Below, in pieces: positions 24,976-33,253 of a DNA stretch of 52,776 bases. The notes below the pieces were generated by a model. It ran no database searches, had not been told where the DNA came from, and saw nothing but the letters and a program-made list of their open reading frames with translations. Origin of the DNA: Planctomycetaceae bacterium (GTDB taxonomy: Bacteria; Planctomycetota; Phycisphaerae; Phycisphaerales; SM1A02); NCBI GenBank assembly GCA_002683215.1, contig NYSY01000150.1, positions 1 through 52,776 of the forward strand, in the 5' to 3' direction. The stretch's first letter is position 1, and each line of letters opens with the position of its first letter. The position numbers and the translations under genes are program-made.

Positions 24976-26823
24976 TCAGCTCTCCTCCAGGGCGTGCTGG
25001 TATTCGCGCATGAGGCGGGTCCTGGTCAGGACGCCGATGACCCGCCCGTCGCCGGGCTTGCTCAGCACCGCCAGCGACGCCGAGTCGTGCTCGCTGAAAC
25101 GATCGAGCGCGACGTCGAGGGTGTCGTCGAGCACCATGCTCGGGAGGTCGGTCCGTTCGATTTCGTTCACCTGCAGCAGGGGGATCGCCTCGCGGAAGAC
25201 CAGGGCGGCCTGCAGGTCGGCGCCGGTGACCATGCCGAGGTAGTTGTCCTGATCGTCGACCACCACGAAGTCCGAGACCGCGAAGCGTTCGCTGAGGTCG
25301 AGCAGGCGCTGGCCGCTGTCGTCCGGTCGCACCGTCACGGGAGGCATGAGCGGAACGTCGCGGACCGTGAGCTGTCGGAGGAGGGTCAGATCGGTGCTTC
25401 CTCCGACGCGGATGCCCGCCGCCGCCAGCTCCGCGGTGTACACGCTTTCGCGGTAGAAGACACGTCCGACGATCACGCTGATCACGGCACAGAGCATCAG
25501 GGGCACGATCAGGCTGTAGGTCTGCGTGATCTCGTAGACCAGCATGACGCCGGTCATCGGCGCGTGGGTGGTGGCCGCCACCATCGCCGCCATGCCGACG
25601 AGGGCGAAGTGGGCGGGGCTCGCTCCGGGGAACCAACCCGTCTGGGCCACGATCAGACCGAACATGCTTCCGATGATGGCGCCGACCATGAGGGCGGGTG
25701 CGAAGAGGCCGCCCGCGCCGCCGGAGCCCAGCGTCAGACTGGTCGAGACGATCTTGAGGACCACGAGCAGCAGAAGGATCCCGATCACCACGCCGGTTCC
25801 ATCCGCGATCATCGAGCCCGCGGCGTCGACGTAGGAGGCCGGATCGAGCAGTCGCATGATGACCGTGTAGCCGTTGCCGAAGAACGGTGGGACCGGATCC
25901 GACGTGAGATCCGTCCCCCGCGGGGCGACCAGCAGCATGTAGCCGACCCCGAGGATGCCCAGAAGAAGCGCGCCGACGCCCGGACGCAGGGCATCGGGGA
26001 CGGGTATCCGGCTGAAGCAGCGTTCGCTCCACTGCATGGTGCGGATGAAGAGCACTGCGACGAGACCGCACGCGACGCCGAAGGCCACGAACGCCGGGGT
26101 CATGCCGATCGTGAACGGGACCGGATTGTTCTCGAAGAACTCCGGGCCGACCCCGAAGAGCGGCTCGTTCGAGCCGAGGATCGACTGGGTGGTCGCCGCG
26201 GCGAGGACCGACGCGATGACGATGGGGGTGAAGGTCCGGAGCGAGAAATCTCGAAGCAGGACTTCGAGCACGAAGAAGATTCCCGCGATCGGGGCGTTGA
26301 ACACCGAGGCCAGTCCGGCCGCGGCCCCGCAGCCGAGCAGCGTCGTCCCGCTCTTCGCATCGAGCCGAAGCAGGCGGGCGAGGTTCGAACCGATCACGGC
26401 CCCGATCGTCACGATCGGGCCTTCGGGACCGGCGGAGCCGCCGGAGCCGATGGTCAGGGTCGACCCGATCCACTGCCGGACCAGCAGTCGGAGCCGGAGT
26501 CGGGACTGCTTTCGAATGACCCCGTAGATCACGTTCGAGACGCCATGCCCCTTGAACTCCGTCGGGCACCGCCACGCGAGGAGACCGGTCAGCACGGCGC
26601 CGATCACGGGAATGATCGGAAGCAGCCAGAGCAGCGTCGAGGGGGATTCGGCCCCGAACTCCTCGGCGAGGTGCTCCAGCCACTGGATCGGCTTGATGAA
26701 GAGGTAGCCCGCCACACCCATGATCAGGCCGACCCCCGCCGCGACGACGAGGAGCCACCATTCGCGGCTGAATCCGAGACGCGTCGCGAGGCCGAGAACG
26801 AGATTCCAGAGTCGGGTGGCCAT
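24976..26823 (-). CDS. ClC-family chloride channel/antiporter with C-terminal CBS domains
   Basis: A 615-residue ClC protein. About ten hydrophobic segments span residues 25-440. The selectivity-filter motif GSGGSAGPEGP (family G-K/R-E-G-P) supplies the gating glutamate near residue 135 and GSGGAGGLFAP (family GxFxP) lies near 345. The N-terminal GSGIP motif is altered to GHGVSNVI. Two CBS domains follow (about 470-610), with VSDFVVVDDQDNYLGMVTGADL and LAVLSKPGDGRVIGVLTRTRL, which may sense nucleotides. Presence of the gating Glu suggests an H+/Cl- exchanger or related anion transporter. It begins its own minus-strand unit, continuing into rnpA and yidD after a 4-base gap. Confidence 0.93.
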   Translation of the reverse strand: MATRLWNLVLGLATRLGFSREWWLLVVAAGVGLIMGVAGYLFIKPIQWLEHLAEEFGAESPSTLLWLLPIIPVIGAVLTGLLAWRCPTEFKGHGVSNVIYGVIRKQSRLRLRLLVRQWIGSTLTIGSGGSAGPEGPIVTIGAVIGSNLARLLRLDAKSGTTLLGCGAAAGLASVFNAPIAGIFFVLEVLLRDFSLRTFTPIVIASVLAAATTQSILGSNEPLFGVGPEFFENNPVPFTIGMTPAFVAFGVACGLVAVLFIRTMQWSERCFSRIPVPDALRPGVGALLLGILGVGYMLLVAPRGTDLTSDPVPPFFGNGYTVIMRLLDPASYVDAAGSMIADGTGVVIGILLLLVVLKIVSTSLTLGSGGAGGLFAPALMVGAIIGSMFGLIVAQTGWFPGASPAHFALVGMAAMVAATTHAPMTGVMLVYEITQTYSLIVPLMLCAVISVIVGRVFYRESVYTAELAAAGIRVGGSTDLTLLRQLTVRDVPLMPPVTVRPDDSGQRLLDLSERFAVSDFVVVDDQDNYLGMVTGADLQAALVFREAIPLLQVNEIERTDLPSMVLDDTLDVALDRFSEHDSASLAVLSKPGDGRVIGVLTRTRLMREYQHALEES

Positions 26824-26950
26824 GCGGGCTCGGTCTCCTGGCAGGGCCGGAATCCGGTCCGAATCCGCGACCGTACCCGTTTCCGGGCCGTCGTCAAGCC
26901 CTGTCCAAGCGCGTCTGGACGTCGACTGGCCTGCAGCGAGCTGGATCGGG

Positions 26951-26956
26951 TATCAT
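26951..26956 (+). promoter_or_regulatory. Possible -10 box for rpoZ
   Basis: TATCAT stands 50 bases before the rpoZ ATG in the 183-base gap between divergent clc and rpoZ. No good -35 hexamer is present at the proper distance. Confidence 0.35.
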
Positions 26957-27006
26957 CGTCGGATTGGCGGGATTTCCGCCAGGAATCATTCCAGAGGTCC
27001 ACACCC

Positions 27007-27216
27007 ATGATCGAAGCCCTGAAGAGCGACGAGATCGTTCGCAAGGTCGGCGGAAGGTTCCGCCTCACCGCCCTCATTCAGAAGCGGATCGCCGAACTCA
27101 TCGACGGTGCCCGCCCACTCGTCGAGCGCAACGGCATGTCCGACCTCGAAGTGGTCATCGAAGAGATCATGCAGGACATGATCTCGCTCGAAGATCCCAC
27201 TCAGCCGGAAGGCTGA
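27007..27216 (+). CDS. rpoZ: DNA-directed RNA polymerase omega subunit
   Basis: A 69-residue protein with the omega pattern. EIVRKVGGRFRLTALIQKRIAELIDGARPLV (about 9-39) matches the conserved helix pair that clamps the beta-prime C-terminus, followed by an acidic tail. Omega helps assembly of RNA polymerase. ATG 27007 is preceded by AGAGG at suitable distance. A longer in-frame extension exists but it runs antisense through the clc gene and is rejected. The next gene, coaC, is 43 bases downstream; rpoZ next to the phosphopantothenoylcysteine enzyme is a frequently seen order in bacteria, which supports both calls. Confidence 0.9.
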   Translation: MIEALKSDEIVRKVGGRFRLTALIQKRIAELIDGARPLVERNGMSDLEVVIEEIMQDMISLEDPTQPEG

Positions 27217-27259
27217 GTCGAGGAACCGGCTCGGTGCGTGCTCGATCCCGGAGAGATCC

Positions 27260-27859
27260 GTGACGGATGCGACCAACGAGAACCCGCGCGACGAATCGGC
27301 GGACGGTGTCTTCACCGGTCGAAGGATTCTCGTGTGCATCTGCGGCGGGATCGCCGCCTACAAGTCGGCGACCGTGGTTTCACGGCTGGTCCAGGCCGGC
27401 GGTGAAGTGACGGTGGCGATGACCGAAGCCGCGACCCGCTTCATCGCGCCGCTCACCTTCCAGGCGTTGAGCGGGCGGCCGGTGTTCACGAGCCAGTGGG
27501 ACCAGTTCGATCACGCCGATCCGCAGCATGTCCGAATGGCGGAGGGGCTCGACGCGGCATTGGTCGCGCCCTGCACCATGAACACCCTCGCCAGACTCGC
27601 CGCGGGCTTCACCGACGATGCGGTCACCACAACGCTCTCGGCGATCGATCGCGCCCGGGTCCCGGTGCTGCTCGCGCCGAGCATGAACGCGGAGATGTGG
27701 TCGCAGCCGGCGACCCGTCGGAATCTCGGGACCCTGTCGGATGACGGGTTCCGGCTCATCGAGCCGGCGAGCGGCTGGCAGGCGTGTCGACGCGTCGGTT
27801 CGGGGCGTCTTCCCGAGCCCGAGGCCCTGATCGCCGCCCTGGCCGACTCGATGACCTGA
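27260..27859 (+). CDS. coaC: Phosphopantothenoylcysteine decarboxylase (CoaC-type flavoprotein)
   Basis: A 199-residue HFCD-family flavoprotein that decarboxylates 4'-phosphopantothenoylcysteine in coenzyme A synthesis. The flavin-binding N-terminus ILVCICGGIAAYKSA is at about 24-38. Then come the histidine in HVRMAEGLDAALVAPCTMNTLARLA, the motif APSMNAEMW and the cysteine loop ACRRVGSGRL, all expected for CoaC. In most bacteria this domain is fused to CoaB, the synthetase; here the protein ends after the flavoprotein domain, so CoaB must be elsewhere. GTG 27260 is preceded by GGAGAG. It follows rpoZ in the same direction. Confidence 0.92.
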   Translation: MTDATNENPRDESADGVFTGRRILVCICGGIAAYKSATVVSRLVQAGGEVTVAMTEAATRFIAPLTFQALSGRPVFTSQWDQFDHADPQHVRMAEGLDAALVAPCTMNTLARLAAGFTDDAVTTTLSAIDRARVPVLLAPSMNAEMWSQPATRRNLGTLSDDGFRLIEPASGWQACRRVGSGRLPEPEALIAALADSMT

Positions 27860-28047
27860 ATCTTGATGGTTTGGGAACCGCCGACCGATTGTTTTCGGAC
27901 GGTGAGTCGGATTCACTGGCTTCGCCCCGCTTCGAGAGTACGCTCTGGAGGCGGGTGCCGGTCTCGATGGACATCGACGGGATCCAGGTGATTTCAGGGG
28001 GTGGAGGATGCGTGTCCGCCCTCATTTGATTTGGAGACCATCTCATC

Positions 28048-29514
28048 ATGCCTCGAATCCTGACCATCCTGCTCGCGATCTGCGGAATCGCTTCCACCAG
28101 TATCGCCGGCCCACCGTCGCCGCTCGATGTGCGGATGCGGGGGATCCATCGTCATCAGGCGATTCTCGATCGCAGTGACGCGGACGGGGGTGGTATCGCC
28201 GGCGCCTGCGACGCGGTGGTGGTCGCCCACACCGCCAGCGACTTCGGCCCTGGAGAGTACATCGCGCAGGGCGGCTTCATCGAGGGCGAGATCGCCGCGA
28301 CGAGTTTCCAACTCCCGCCCGACGCCTTCCCCGTCCGGCTCGATCTGTTCGAGTCGTTGTTCGCGACCAGTTCCACCGTGGTGGAGACGATCACCGAGTA
28401 CGCGATCTACGTCTGGTCGGGTCGCCCCGACTCCGGCACGCTGGTTTTCAACGTCGCCTCCGACGGCGACATTCTTCCGCACATCATCATGCCGCCCGGA
28501 ACCACCGGGGTGCGCCTCGAATTCCTGGTCGACCCCGGCGACCCCGATCAGATCTGGATCGACGACGACGGCTCGCACACCGTGACGGTCGGCATCGAGA
28601 TCGTTTCCCATCACCAGCCGCCGGCGAGCCAGTGCATCACGCCCCCCAATCCGCAGTTCAACGCGTTTCCGTGCACCGACGTCGACGGCCTTCAGTCCGC
28701 GACCGGCAACTGGATCTTCGTGGAGGATTGCGGGATCTTCGGATGCCCCGACGGGTGGAAGCGATTTTCGGATCTGCCGAGCATCTGCCGGCCCAGCGGC
28801 GACTGGGTCCAGCGTCTCACGTGGACGCCGAGCCTCTGCGACGCCCTCGGGGCGTGCTGCATCGGCGGAACCTGTTCGACCCTCGACGAAATCACCTGTG
28901 CCGACGCGGGCGGCATCTTCCTCGGACCGGGCACCGATTGCGGTGCCGGGGATTGCGCCGAGACCGCACCGTGCTGCTTCCCGGCGACCGGAGGGTGCGT
29001 GCAGCTCACGCCCGCGGATTGCTTCGCGGTCCAGGGCATCCCGGGACCGGTGGGCGAATCGTGCGACGACTACATCTGTTTTCCGGAAGGCGCGTGTTGT
29101 CTGCCGACCGGGGATTGCGCCGGCATCGTCTCGCCGGCGGAATGCAAGTCGCTCGGTGGTGTGTTTCAGGGCGACGGGACCGACTGCCTCAGCGTCGACT
29201 GCCCGGAGCCCGTCGGCGCCGCCTGCTTCGGGAACGGTTTCTGTCTGGTGCTGACCGAAGCGGAAGCCATCGCCGCCGGGGCGGAGTGGCGCGGCGTGGG
29301 CTCGACCTGCGAGGATCTCGACGGAGACGGAACCGCGGATGCCTGTGCGGCGTCCGGATCACCCGCCGACTTCAATGGCGACGATCTGGTGAACGGGATC
29401 GACCTCGGACTGTTCCTGGTCGGATGGGGAGAGCCCGGGCCGACGGATCTCGACAATGACGGCACGACCAACGGCATCGATCTCGGCATCCTGCTGGTCG
29501 AATGGACCGGTTGA
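28048..29514 (+). CDS. Secreted Cys-rich repeat protein with dockerin-like C-terminus
   Basis: A 488-residue exported protein with a signal peptide (about 1-20, TSIA-G). The first half has beta-sandwich-like sequence (about 25-190). From about 265 to 400 there are at least three copies of a Cys-rich repeat of the type GACC-x3-G-x-C ... C-x-x-x-GG-x-F-x-G-x-GT-x-C ... C, starting GACCIGGTC, APCCFPATGGC and GACCLPTGDC. The C-terminus (about 440-488) has two dockerin-like calcium-loop segments, DFNGDDLVNGIDLGLFLVGW and DLDNDGTTNGIDLGILLVEW. In planctomycetes such tails mark secreted proteins, apparently for surface association or export; that role is inference. Start ATG 28048 with TTTGGAGA upstream. 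It ends next to a strong terminator. Confidence 0.85.
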   Translation: MPRILTILLAICGIASTSIAGPPSPLDVRMRGIHRHQAILDRSDADGGGIAGACDAVVVAHTASDFGPGEYIAQGGFIEGEIAATSFQLPPDAFPVRLDLFESLFATSSTVVETITEYAIYVWSGRPDSGTLVFNVASDGDILPHIIMPPGTTGVRLEFLVDPGDPDQIWIDDDGSHTVTVGIEIVSHHQPPASQCITPPNPQFNAFPCTDVDGLQSATGNWIFVEDCGIFGCPDGWKRFSDLPSICRPSGDWVQRLTWTPSLCDALGACCIGGTCSTLDEITCADAGGIFLGPGTDCGAGDCAETAPCCFPATGGCVQLTPADCFAVQGIPGPVGESCDDYICFPEGACCLPTGDCAGIVSPAECKSLGGVFQGDGTDCLSVDCPEPVGAACFGNGFCLVLTEAEAIAAGAEWRGVGSTCEDLDGDGTADACAASGSPADFNGDDLVNGIDLGLFLVGWGEPGPTDLDNDGTTNGIDLGILLVEWTG

Positions 29515-29535
29515 TCAGCATGGCGTGAGCGAAAT

Positions 29536-29574
29536 GACACGCGGCCCGCTTCGTACTGAAGCGGGCCGCGTGTC
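29536..29574. terminator. Perfect bidirectional terminator between convergent dockerin-like genes
   Basis: GACACGCGGCCCGCTTC (29536-29552), loop GTACT, GAAGCGGGCCGCGTGTC (29558-29574): 17 perfect base pairs in the 81-base gap between convergent stops. T-runs are weak on both sides but the stem is very stable, so it probably serves both genes. Confidence 0.75.
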
Positions 29575-29595
29575 GCTTGATCGAGTTGATTTCGG

Positions 29596-30216
29596 TCAAC
29601 CGGTCCAGTTCGCGAAGAGCAGGCCGAGATCGAGTCCGTTGACCTTGAAATCCCGGTTGAGGTCGCCGAGCGGGAAACCGATCGGTTCGACCTCGATGTG
29701 CATGGTCTGCCCGTAGTCGATGCCCTGGGCGTGCTCCTCGGCGGCGATGCGGAAGAAGATCACCTGTCCCGCCTCCACGTTGAACTCGATCGAGGCGCCC
29801 CCGAAGCAGCTTTCCAGATCGTCGGGCGCGTTCTTGAAGCCGCATGCGATCGCGGATCCGTCGCAGGCATGGCGGGCCGCGAGGACCCATCGAGGGTGCA
29901 CGTCTCCACCCGTGCAGACCACTGCCTGCAGGTTCCCGGTGGTGGGGGCGACGTACCGGACGAACAGATCCGCTTCCGGCCCCCAGATGCAGCCGCCTTC
30001 CCACGACGGCGATGCTCCGCCGTAATCGATTTCGAACCATGTATTGGACGGGGCGGTGCCATTGAGCGAGTCGCAGTCATCACCCTGGAAGCTCCAACCA
30101 GCGGCAGGGGCGGCGTGGGACGCGGGGCTCGATTCCATGAAGAGCGTTGCGGACGCGGCGAGGATGGCGAACCCGGCGATGGTGGGTGCGATTCGATCGT
30201 GGTGCTTGCGAGACAT
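29596..30216 (-). CDS. Secreted protein with single dockerin-like C-terminal motif
   Basis: A 206-residue exported protein starting at ATG 30216, chosen because GGAGGAAT lies 5 bases upstream and a signal peptide follows (hydrophobic core about 13-28, cleavage near SHA-A). The frame continues upstream, but through the tRNA gene region. The mature domain has four cysteines in CDSLNG ... GGCIWG ... VVCTGG ... ACDGSAIACG and beta-strand pattern with VEAGQVIFFRIA and QTMHIEVEPIGF, like bacterial pre-peptidase-type beta-sandwich domains. The tail DLNRDFKVNGLDLGLLFANW is a single dockerin-like repeat. It faces the 28048 gene across a shared terminator. Function unknown. Confidence 0.82.
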   Translation of the reverse strand: MSRKHHDRIAPTIAGFAILAASATLFMESSPASHAAPAAGWSFQGDDCDSLNGTAPSNTWFEIDYGGASPSWEGGCIWGPEADLFVRYVAPTTGNLQAVVCTGGDVHPRWVLAARHACDGSAIACGFKNAPDDLESCFGGASIEFNVEAGQVIFFRIAAEEHAQGIDYGQTMHIEVEPIGFPLGDLNRDFKVNGLDLGLLFANWTG

Positions 30217-30348
30217 GGTGATTCCTCCACAGGTGTGTTTCGGTCCCTCCAGAGCGTCTGGGCGACCCGGTTGCAGCAACCCGTAGGGACTTGGCTCACC
30301 GGTGTGACAGGAAAACTCGGCCTGCTCGCGAAGCCGATCGGAGGTCGC

Positions 30349-30354
30349 TAGAAT
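30349..30354 (+). promoter_or_regulatory. Possible -10 box for tRNA-Ser
   Basis: TAGAAT lies 11 bases before the first base of the tRNA, a normal position for a stable-RNA promoter. A -35 match is not clear. Confidence 0.4.
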
Positions 30355-30364
30355 CCTCCGCTCA

Positions 30365-30451
30365 GGAGAGGTGGCAGAGCGGTTGAATGCGCCGGTCTCG
30401 AAAACCGGTATGGCCTCCGGGTCATCGTGGGTTCGAATCCCACCCTCTCCG
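30365..30451 (+). tRNA. tRNA-Ser (anticodon CGA)
   Basis: An 87-base class II tRNA. The acceptor stem pairs GGAGAGG (30365-30371) with CCTCTCC (30444-30450), with G as discriminator base. The anticodon arm is CCGGT, loop CTCGAAA, ACCGG, giving anticodon CGA, which reads UCG serine codons. A long variable arm (TGGCCTCCGGGTCATC region) fits serine, and the T arm has GGTTCGAATCC. No CCA is encoded, so the CCA-adding enzyme at 7284 or similar is needed. A strong terminator follows 8 bases later. Confidence 0.97.
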
Positions 30452-30458
30452 CTTGAAG

Positions 30459-30500
30459 ACGACCGCCGGCACGATTTCGTGCCGGCGGTCGTTTCTTGTT
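30459..30500 (+). terminator. Terminator of tRNA-Ser
   Basis: ACGACCGCCGGCACGA (30459-30474), two-base gap TT, TCGTGCCGGCGGTCGT (30477-30492), followed by TTCTTGTT: a very long perfect stem and a T-rich tail directly after the tRNA. The innermost pairs must open to make a loop of four or more bases. Confidence 0.85.
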
Positions 30501-30530
30501 CTCCGCGTCTTGAGGGGGCGTTCGAAGTGC

Positions 30531-31385
30531 TCAGACGGCTTCGCCCGTGTCGTCCGCGATCCACCCGACGGTGCCGTCCGGAAGTCGGATCCGCCACCAG
30601 CCCGGACGCCGCTCGAGAATGGAGAATTCGACGCCTTTGGAGATCGTCTCGTCGGTCGCGGGGGAGAAGGTGGTGCCATTCCCGGTTCGCAGGATCACGT
30701 CGCCGGTCAGGAGCACGCCGGCGGAACGACGGGTCGCGAGCGTTCGATCCACGAGGATCGTTCCGGTGGCGAGGACCGCGGTGATCCCGAGGACTGCCAG
30801 CGTGGATCGCCAGGCGAGGGTCTTCGCCTCCGCTTCACCGGTTCGTGGTCCGCGGCCGCCGACTCGGCGTGCGAGCAGCAGGAGCCAGAACCCGACCCAG
30901 GTCGACAGGGCGATCAGGACGCGACTCCGCGTGTCGAGAACCTTCCACCACCCCGCGAGATTGGAAACGGTGAGATCGGTCGCATCGGCTTCGATCGGCC
31001 GCTCGACGCGGCGTCGAGCCTCCGCGAGGTTCGCGGCGACATCGTCGTCGAAGGGGGCCAGTCGCTCGGATCGCCGGTAGGCGACGATCGCTTCACCCAG
31101 TCGTTCCGCTCGAAGTTCCGCGTTGCCGAGGTTGAACCAGGCGGCGGCGTTGTCTCCGCCCGCCGAGATCACCGCTCGCCAGCCCTCGGCACTGCGCTGG
31201 AAATCAGCCAGGGCGTCGGTCGACCCCGCCACCTGGCCGAGGCCCGAGGCGTATGCCGATTCCGCGTTCCGGGCGAGTTCGAGGAGGTCCGCTTCACCGA
31301 ATGCCACCGGGGCTCTGATCGCGCCCAGCAGGATCAGGCCGGCGATCAGCATCGAGCGGAATGGCGTTTTCCGGGCGGTTGTCAT
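30531..31385 (-). CDS. batE: BatE-like protein (TPR plus SH3-like domain)
   Basis: The last gene of the Bat operon. ATG 31385 overlaps the batD stop by 4 bases and gives a signal peptide (FRSMLIAGLILLGAIRAPVAFG, to about residue 32). TPR-like helices (about 60-120, AAWFNLGNAELRAERLGEAIVAYRRSERLAPFD) follow. Two TM segments lie near 150-170 and 192-210. A C-terminal bacterial SH3-like domain is present, with GDVILRTGNGTTFSP and GWWRIRLPDGTVGWI (about 225-280). This is the architecture of BatE in the aerotolerance operon, a periplasm-facing protein. The upstream frame extension runs through batD and is rejected. Confidence 0.85.
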   Translation of the reverse strand: MTTARKTPFRSMLIAGLILLGAIRAPVAFGEADLLELARNAESAYASGLGQVAGSTDALADFQRSAEGWRAVISAGGDNAAAWFNLGNAELRAERLGEAIVAYRRSERLAPFDDDVAANLAEARRRVERPIEADATDLTVSNLAGWWKVLDTRSRVLIALSTWVGFWLLLLARRVGGRGPRTGEAEAKTLAWRSTLAVLGITAVLATGTILVDRTLATRRSAGVLLTGDVILRTGNGTTFSPATDETISKGVEFSILERRPGWWRIRLPDGTVGWIADDTGEAV

Positions 31386-33253
31386 CGGTCGGGTCTCCGT
31401 ACCGGCCGGAGCGTGTCGAGGCTGGGAATGAGCGCCGCCGCCCGCCGTTCCAGCTCGGCATCGTCGCCGGAGGCACCGGCGTATCGGGCGGTCTCCGCGG
31501 CATCGAGCACGCTTCGAAGCGCCTCCCGATCCGATCGTTCGAGGCCCGCTCGTTCCACGGCGTGCTCGGCTTCGCGGGCGGTCATCGCGCCTTCGGGGAG
31601 ATGGAGCCGATCCGCGATCAGACCGCAGAGCGACGCATGGACACGGTCCGCCGCCGACCCCTCGCCGCCGAGGACCGACTTCGCCTTCGTTCGTGCGGCG
31701 GCCGCCCGGCCCGCGTCCGGATTCGATCGTCGATGCTCCCGCCGGCGGATCAGCAGCAGGCCCGTGAAGAAGGTCGCCGGCCCGGCGATCGCGATCGCCG
31801 CGGTCGCCCATCCCGGCTCGAATTCACTGCGGGGGGTCGCGGCGTCGACGACCGGATGATTCGCCCGCAGGCCGCCGGTGGTGGCGGTCAGCGTCGTGCC
31901 GCGTAGGATCGCCTGATCGAGCCCGTCCTCGCCCCGGACCGTGCTGACGAGGTCCAGGCGTTCGCTCGGGGTGACGTTGATCGGAACCGGTTCGCTGCTC
32001 GCGGTCACGTAGCGTTCGAGTTCCGGATCGAAGCTCACGAACGGGATCGACGGGATCGCGTCAAGGTCGTCGCGCTTCGGCCGAAGCGTCTCGGTGAAGG
32101 TCTTGGTTCGTCCGTCGACGATCCCGGTGGTCGGATCGTCCGGAACCCGGAATCCTGCCAGCGCCTCCAGGTCGCGGAGCGGGGGGGGACGGAGGTTCGC
32201 GAGATCACCCGCGATTCCCGGTGATTCGTCGGTGACCTCGAGCCGGAGGGTGATGGGATCGCCGACCGAGACGTCGCGGGGTTCGGCGAGGGCTCGGACC
32301 GAGAACCGACCCACGGCCCCGGTGAAGCTCGATGGTCGTCCCGCCTCCGGAAGCGACCGGACCTCGATCGGTCGGATACCGGCGGTCTGGATCACGGGAC
32401 GGATCCCCTCGATCTCCACCTGGCGCCGATTGAAGATGTCCCGGGTGACGGCGATGCCCGTCGGTTGCCGAAGCACGATCTGGACCTCGCCCGGATCGAT
32501 CTCGCCCGACTTGATCGGGATGACGTCGTGCTTGATCTCGTAGAGGAAGTACGTCCGATCACCGCGCTCGACCCGGCGGCCCGACGGGCGACGGCGATTT
32601 CTCGCGAGCTCTTCGAGCGATTCCTTGAACAGGCCCCAGGAGGACTCGCCCGCGGAGATGAGTCCCCACATGTCGGCCTCGTCCAGCCGGATTCGATTCG
32701 CTCGATCGACGAACTGCTCGACCCAGATCTGCAGGGTCAGCCGTACCGGTTGCCCGACCCACGCTTTCTTCGGGGTGCCGATGATCTCGACGACCAGGAG
32801 GTCGCCCACCTCGCTCTTGGTCGCGATGACCCTCCAGGGAGCGCTTTCGAAACGTTTTCCGTCCACCGTCAGACTGATCGGCGGGATCTCGATGATGCCG
32901 GGGCGGGTCGCGACGAATCGAACCACGTAGGTGCGGGTCGACCGTGTGGTCGCCACCCCGTTTTTGATCTGGGTGAAGGTGCTCTCCCGGGCGCTGGGCA
33001 GCACCGTGCTCGTGAGGCCGTCGATCTCCGGAACCTGCGGCTCGGTCCACGCTTCGGCATTCACGATGTCGACTTCGAGCAGGAAGGGTTGCCCGACCCA
33101 GACCTCCCGCTGGCCGAACTTGAACTCCGCCTCGCCGTCCGCCAGAACGCTCACGTTGAGTGAAGCAAGGCAGGCGATCAGCATCAGCAGCCAACGCGGC
33201 AGGACGCGGAAGGATCGTCGAGTGGATTCAGCGGAGACCACGGGATGCATCAC
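31382..33253 (-). CDS. batD: BatD family protein
   Basis: A 623-residue protein with an N-terminal signal/anchor (about 19-38), large extracytoplasmic beta-rich domains and a TM near 488-508 (TAAIAIAGPATFFTGLLLI) leading to a cytosolic helical tail. Family features: GQPFLLEVDIVN near 53, then WRVIATKSEVGDLLVVEIIGTPKKAWVGQPVRLTL (the double BatD 'oxygen tolerance' repeat) and DPITLRLEVTDESPGIAGDLANLRPPPL further on. BatD proteins act with VWA proteins BatA/BatB at the membrane; the exact function is not settled. ATGA overlaps join it to batC upstream and batE downstream. Confidence 0.9.
   Translation of the reverse strand: MMHPVVSAESTRRSFRVLPRWLLMLIACLASLNVSVLADGEAEFKFGQREVWVGQPFLLEVDIVNAEAWTEPQVPEIDGLTSTVLPSARESTFTQIKNGVATTRSTRTYVVRFVATRPGIIEIPPISLTVDGKRFESAPWRVIATKSEVGDLLVVEIIGTPKKAWVGQPVRLTLQIWVEQFVDRANRIRLDEADMWGLISAGESSWGLFKESLEELARNRRRPSGRRVERGDRTYFLYEIKHDVIPIKSGEIDPGEVQIVLRQPTGIAVTRDIFNRRQVEIEGIRPVIQTAGIRPIEVRSLPEAGRPSSFTGAVGRFSVRALAEPRDVSVGDPITLRLEVTDESPGIAGDLANLRPPPLRDLEALAGFRVPDDPTTGIVDGRTKTFTETLRPKRDDLDAIPSIPFVSFDPELERYVTASSEPVPINVTPSERLDLVSTVRGEDGLDQAILRGTTLTATTGGLRANHPVVDAATPRSEFEPGWATAAIAIAGPATFFTGLLLIRRREHRRSNPDAGRAAAARTKAKSVLGGEGSAADRVHASLCGLIADRLHLPEGAMTAREAEHAVERAGLERSDREALRSVLDAAETARYAGASGDDAELERRAAALIPSLDTLRPVRRPDR

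Noticed and set aside
24928-27006. A long plus-strand frame running into rpoZ.
   Set aside because: It is antisense to the clear ClC gene and its only real content is the last 69 residues, which are rpoZ starting at ATG 27007.
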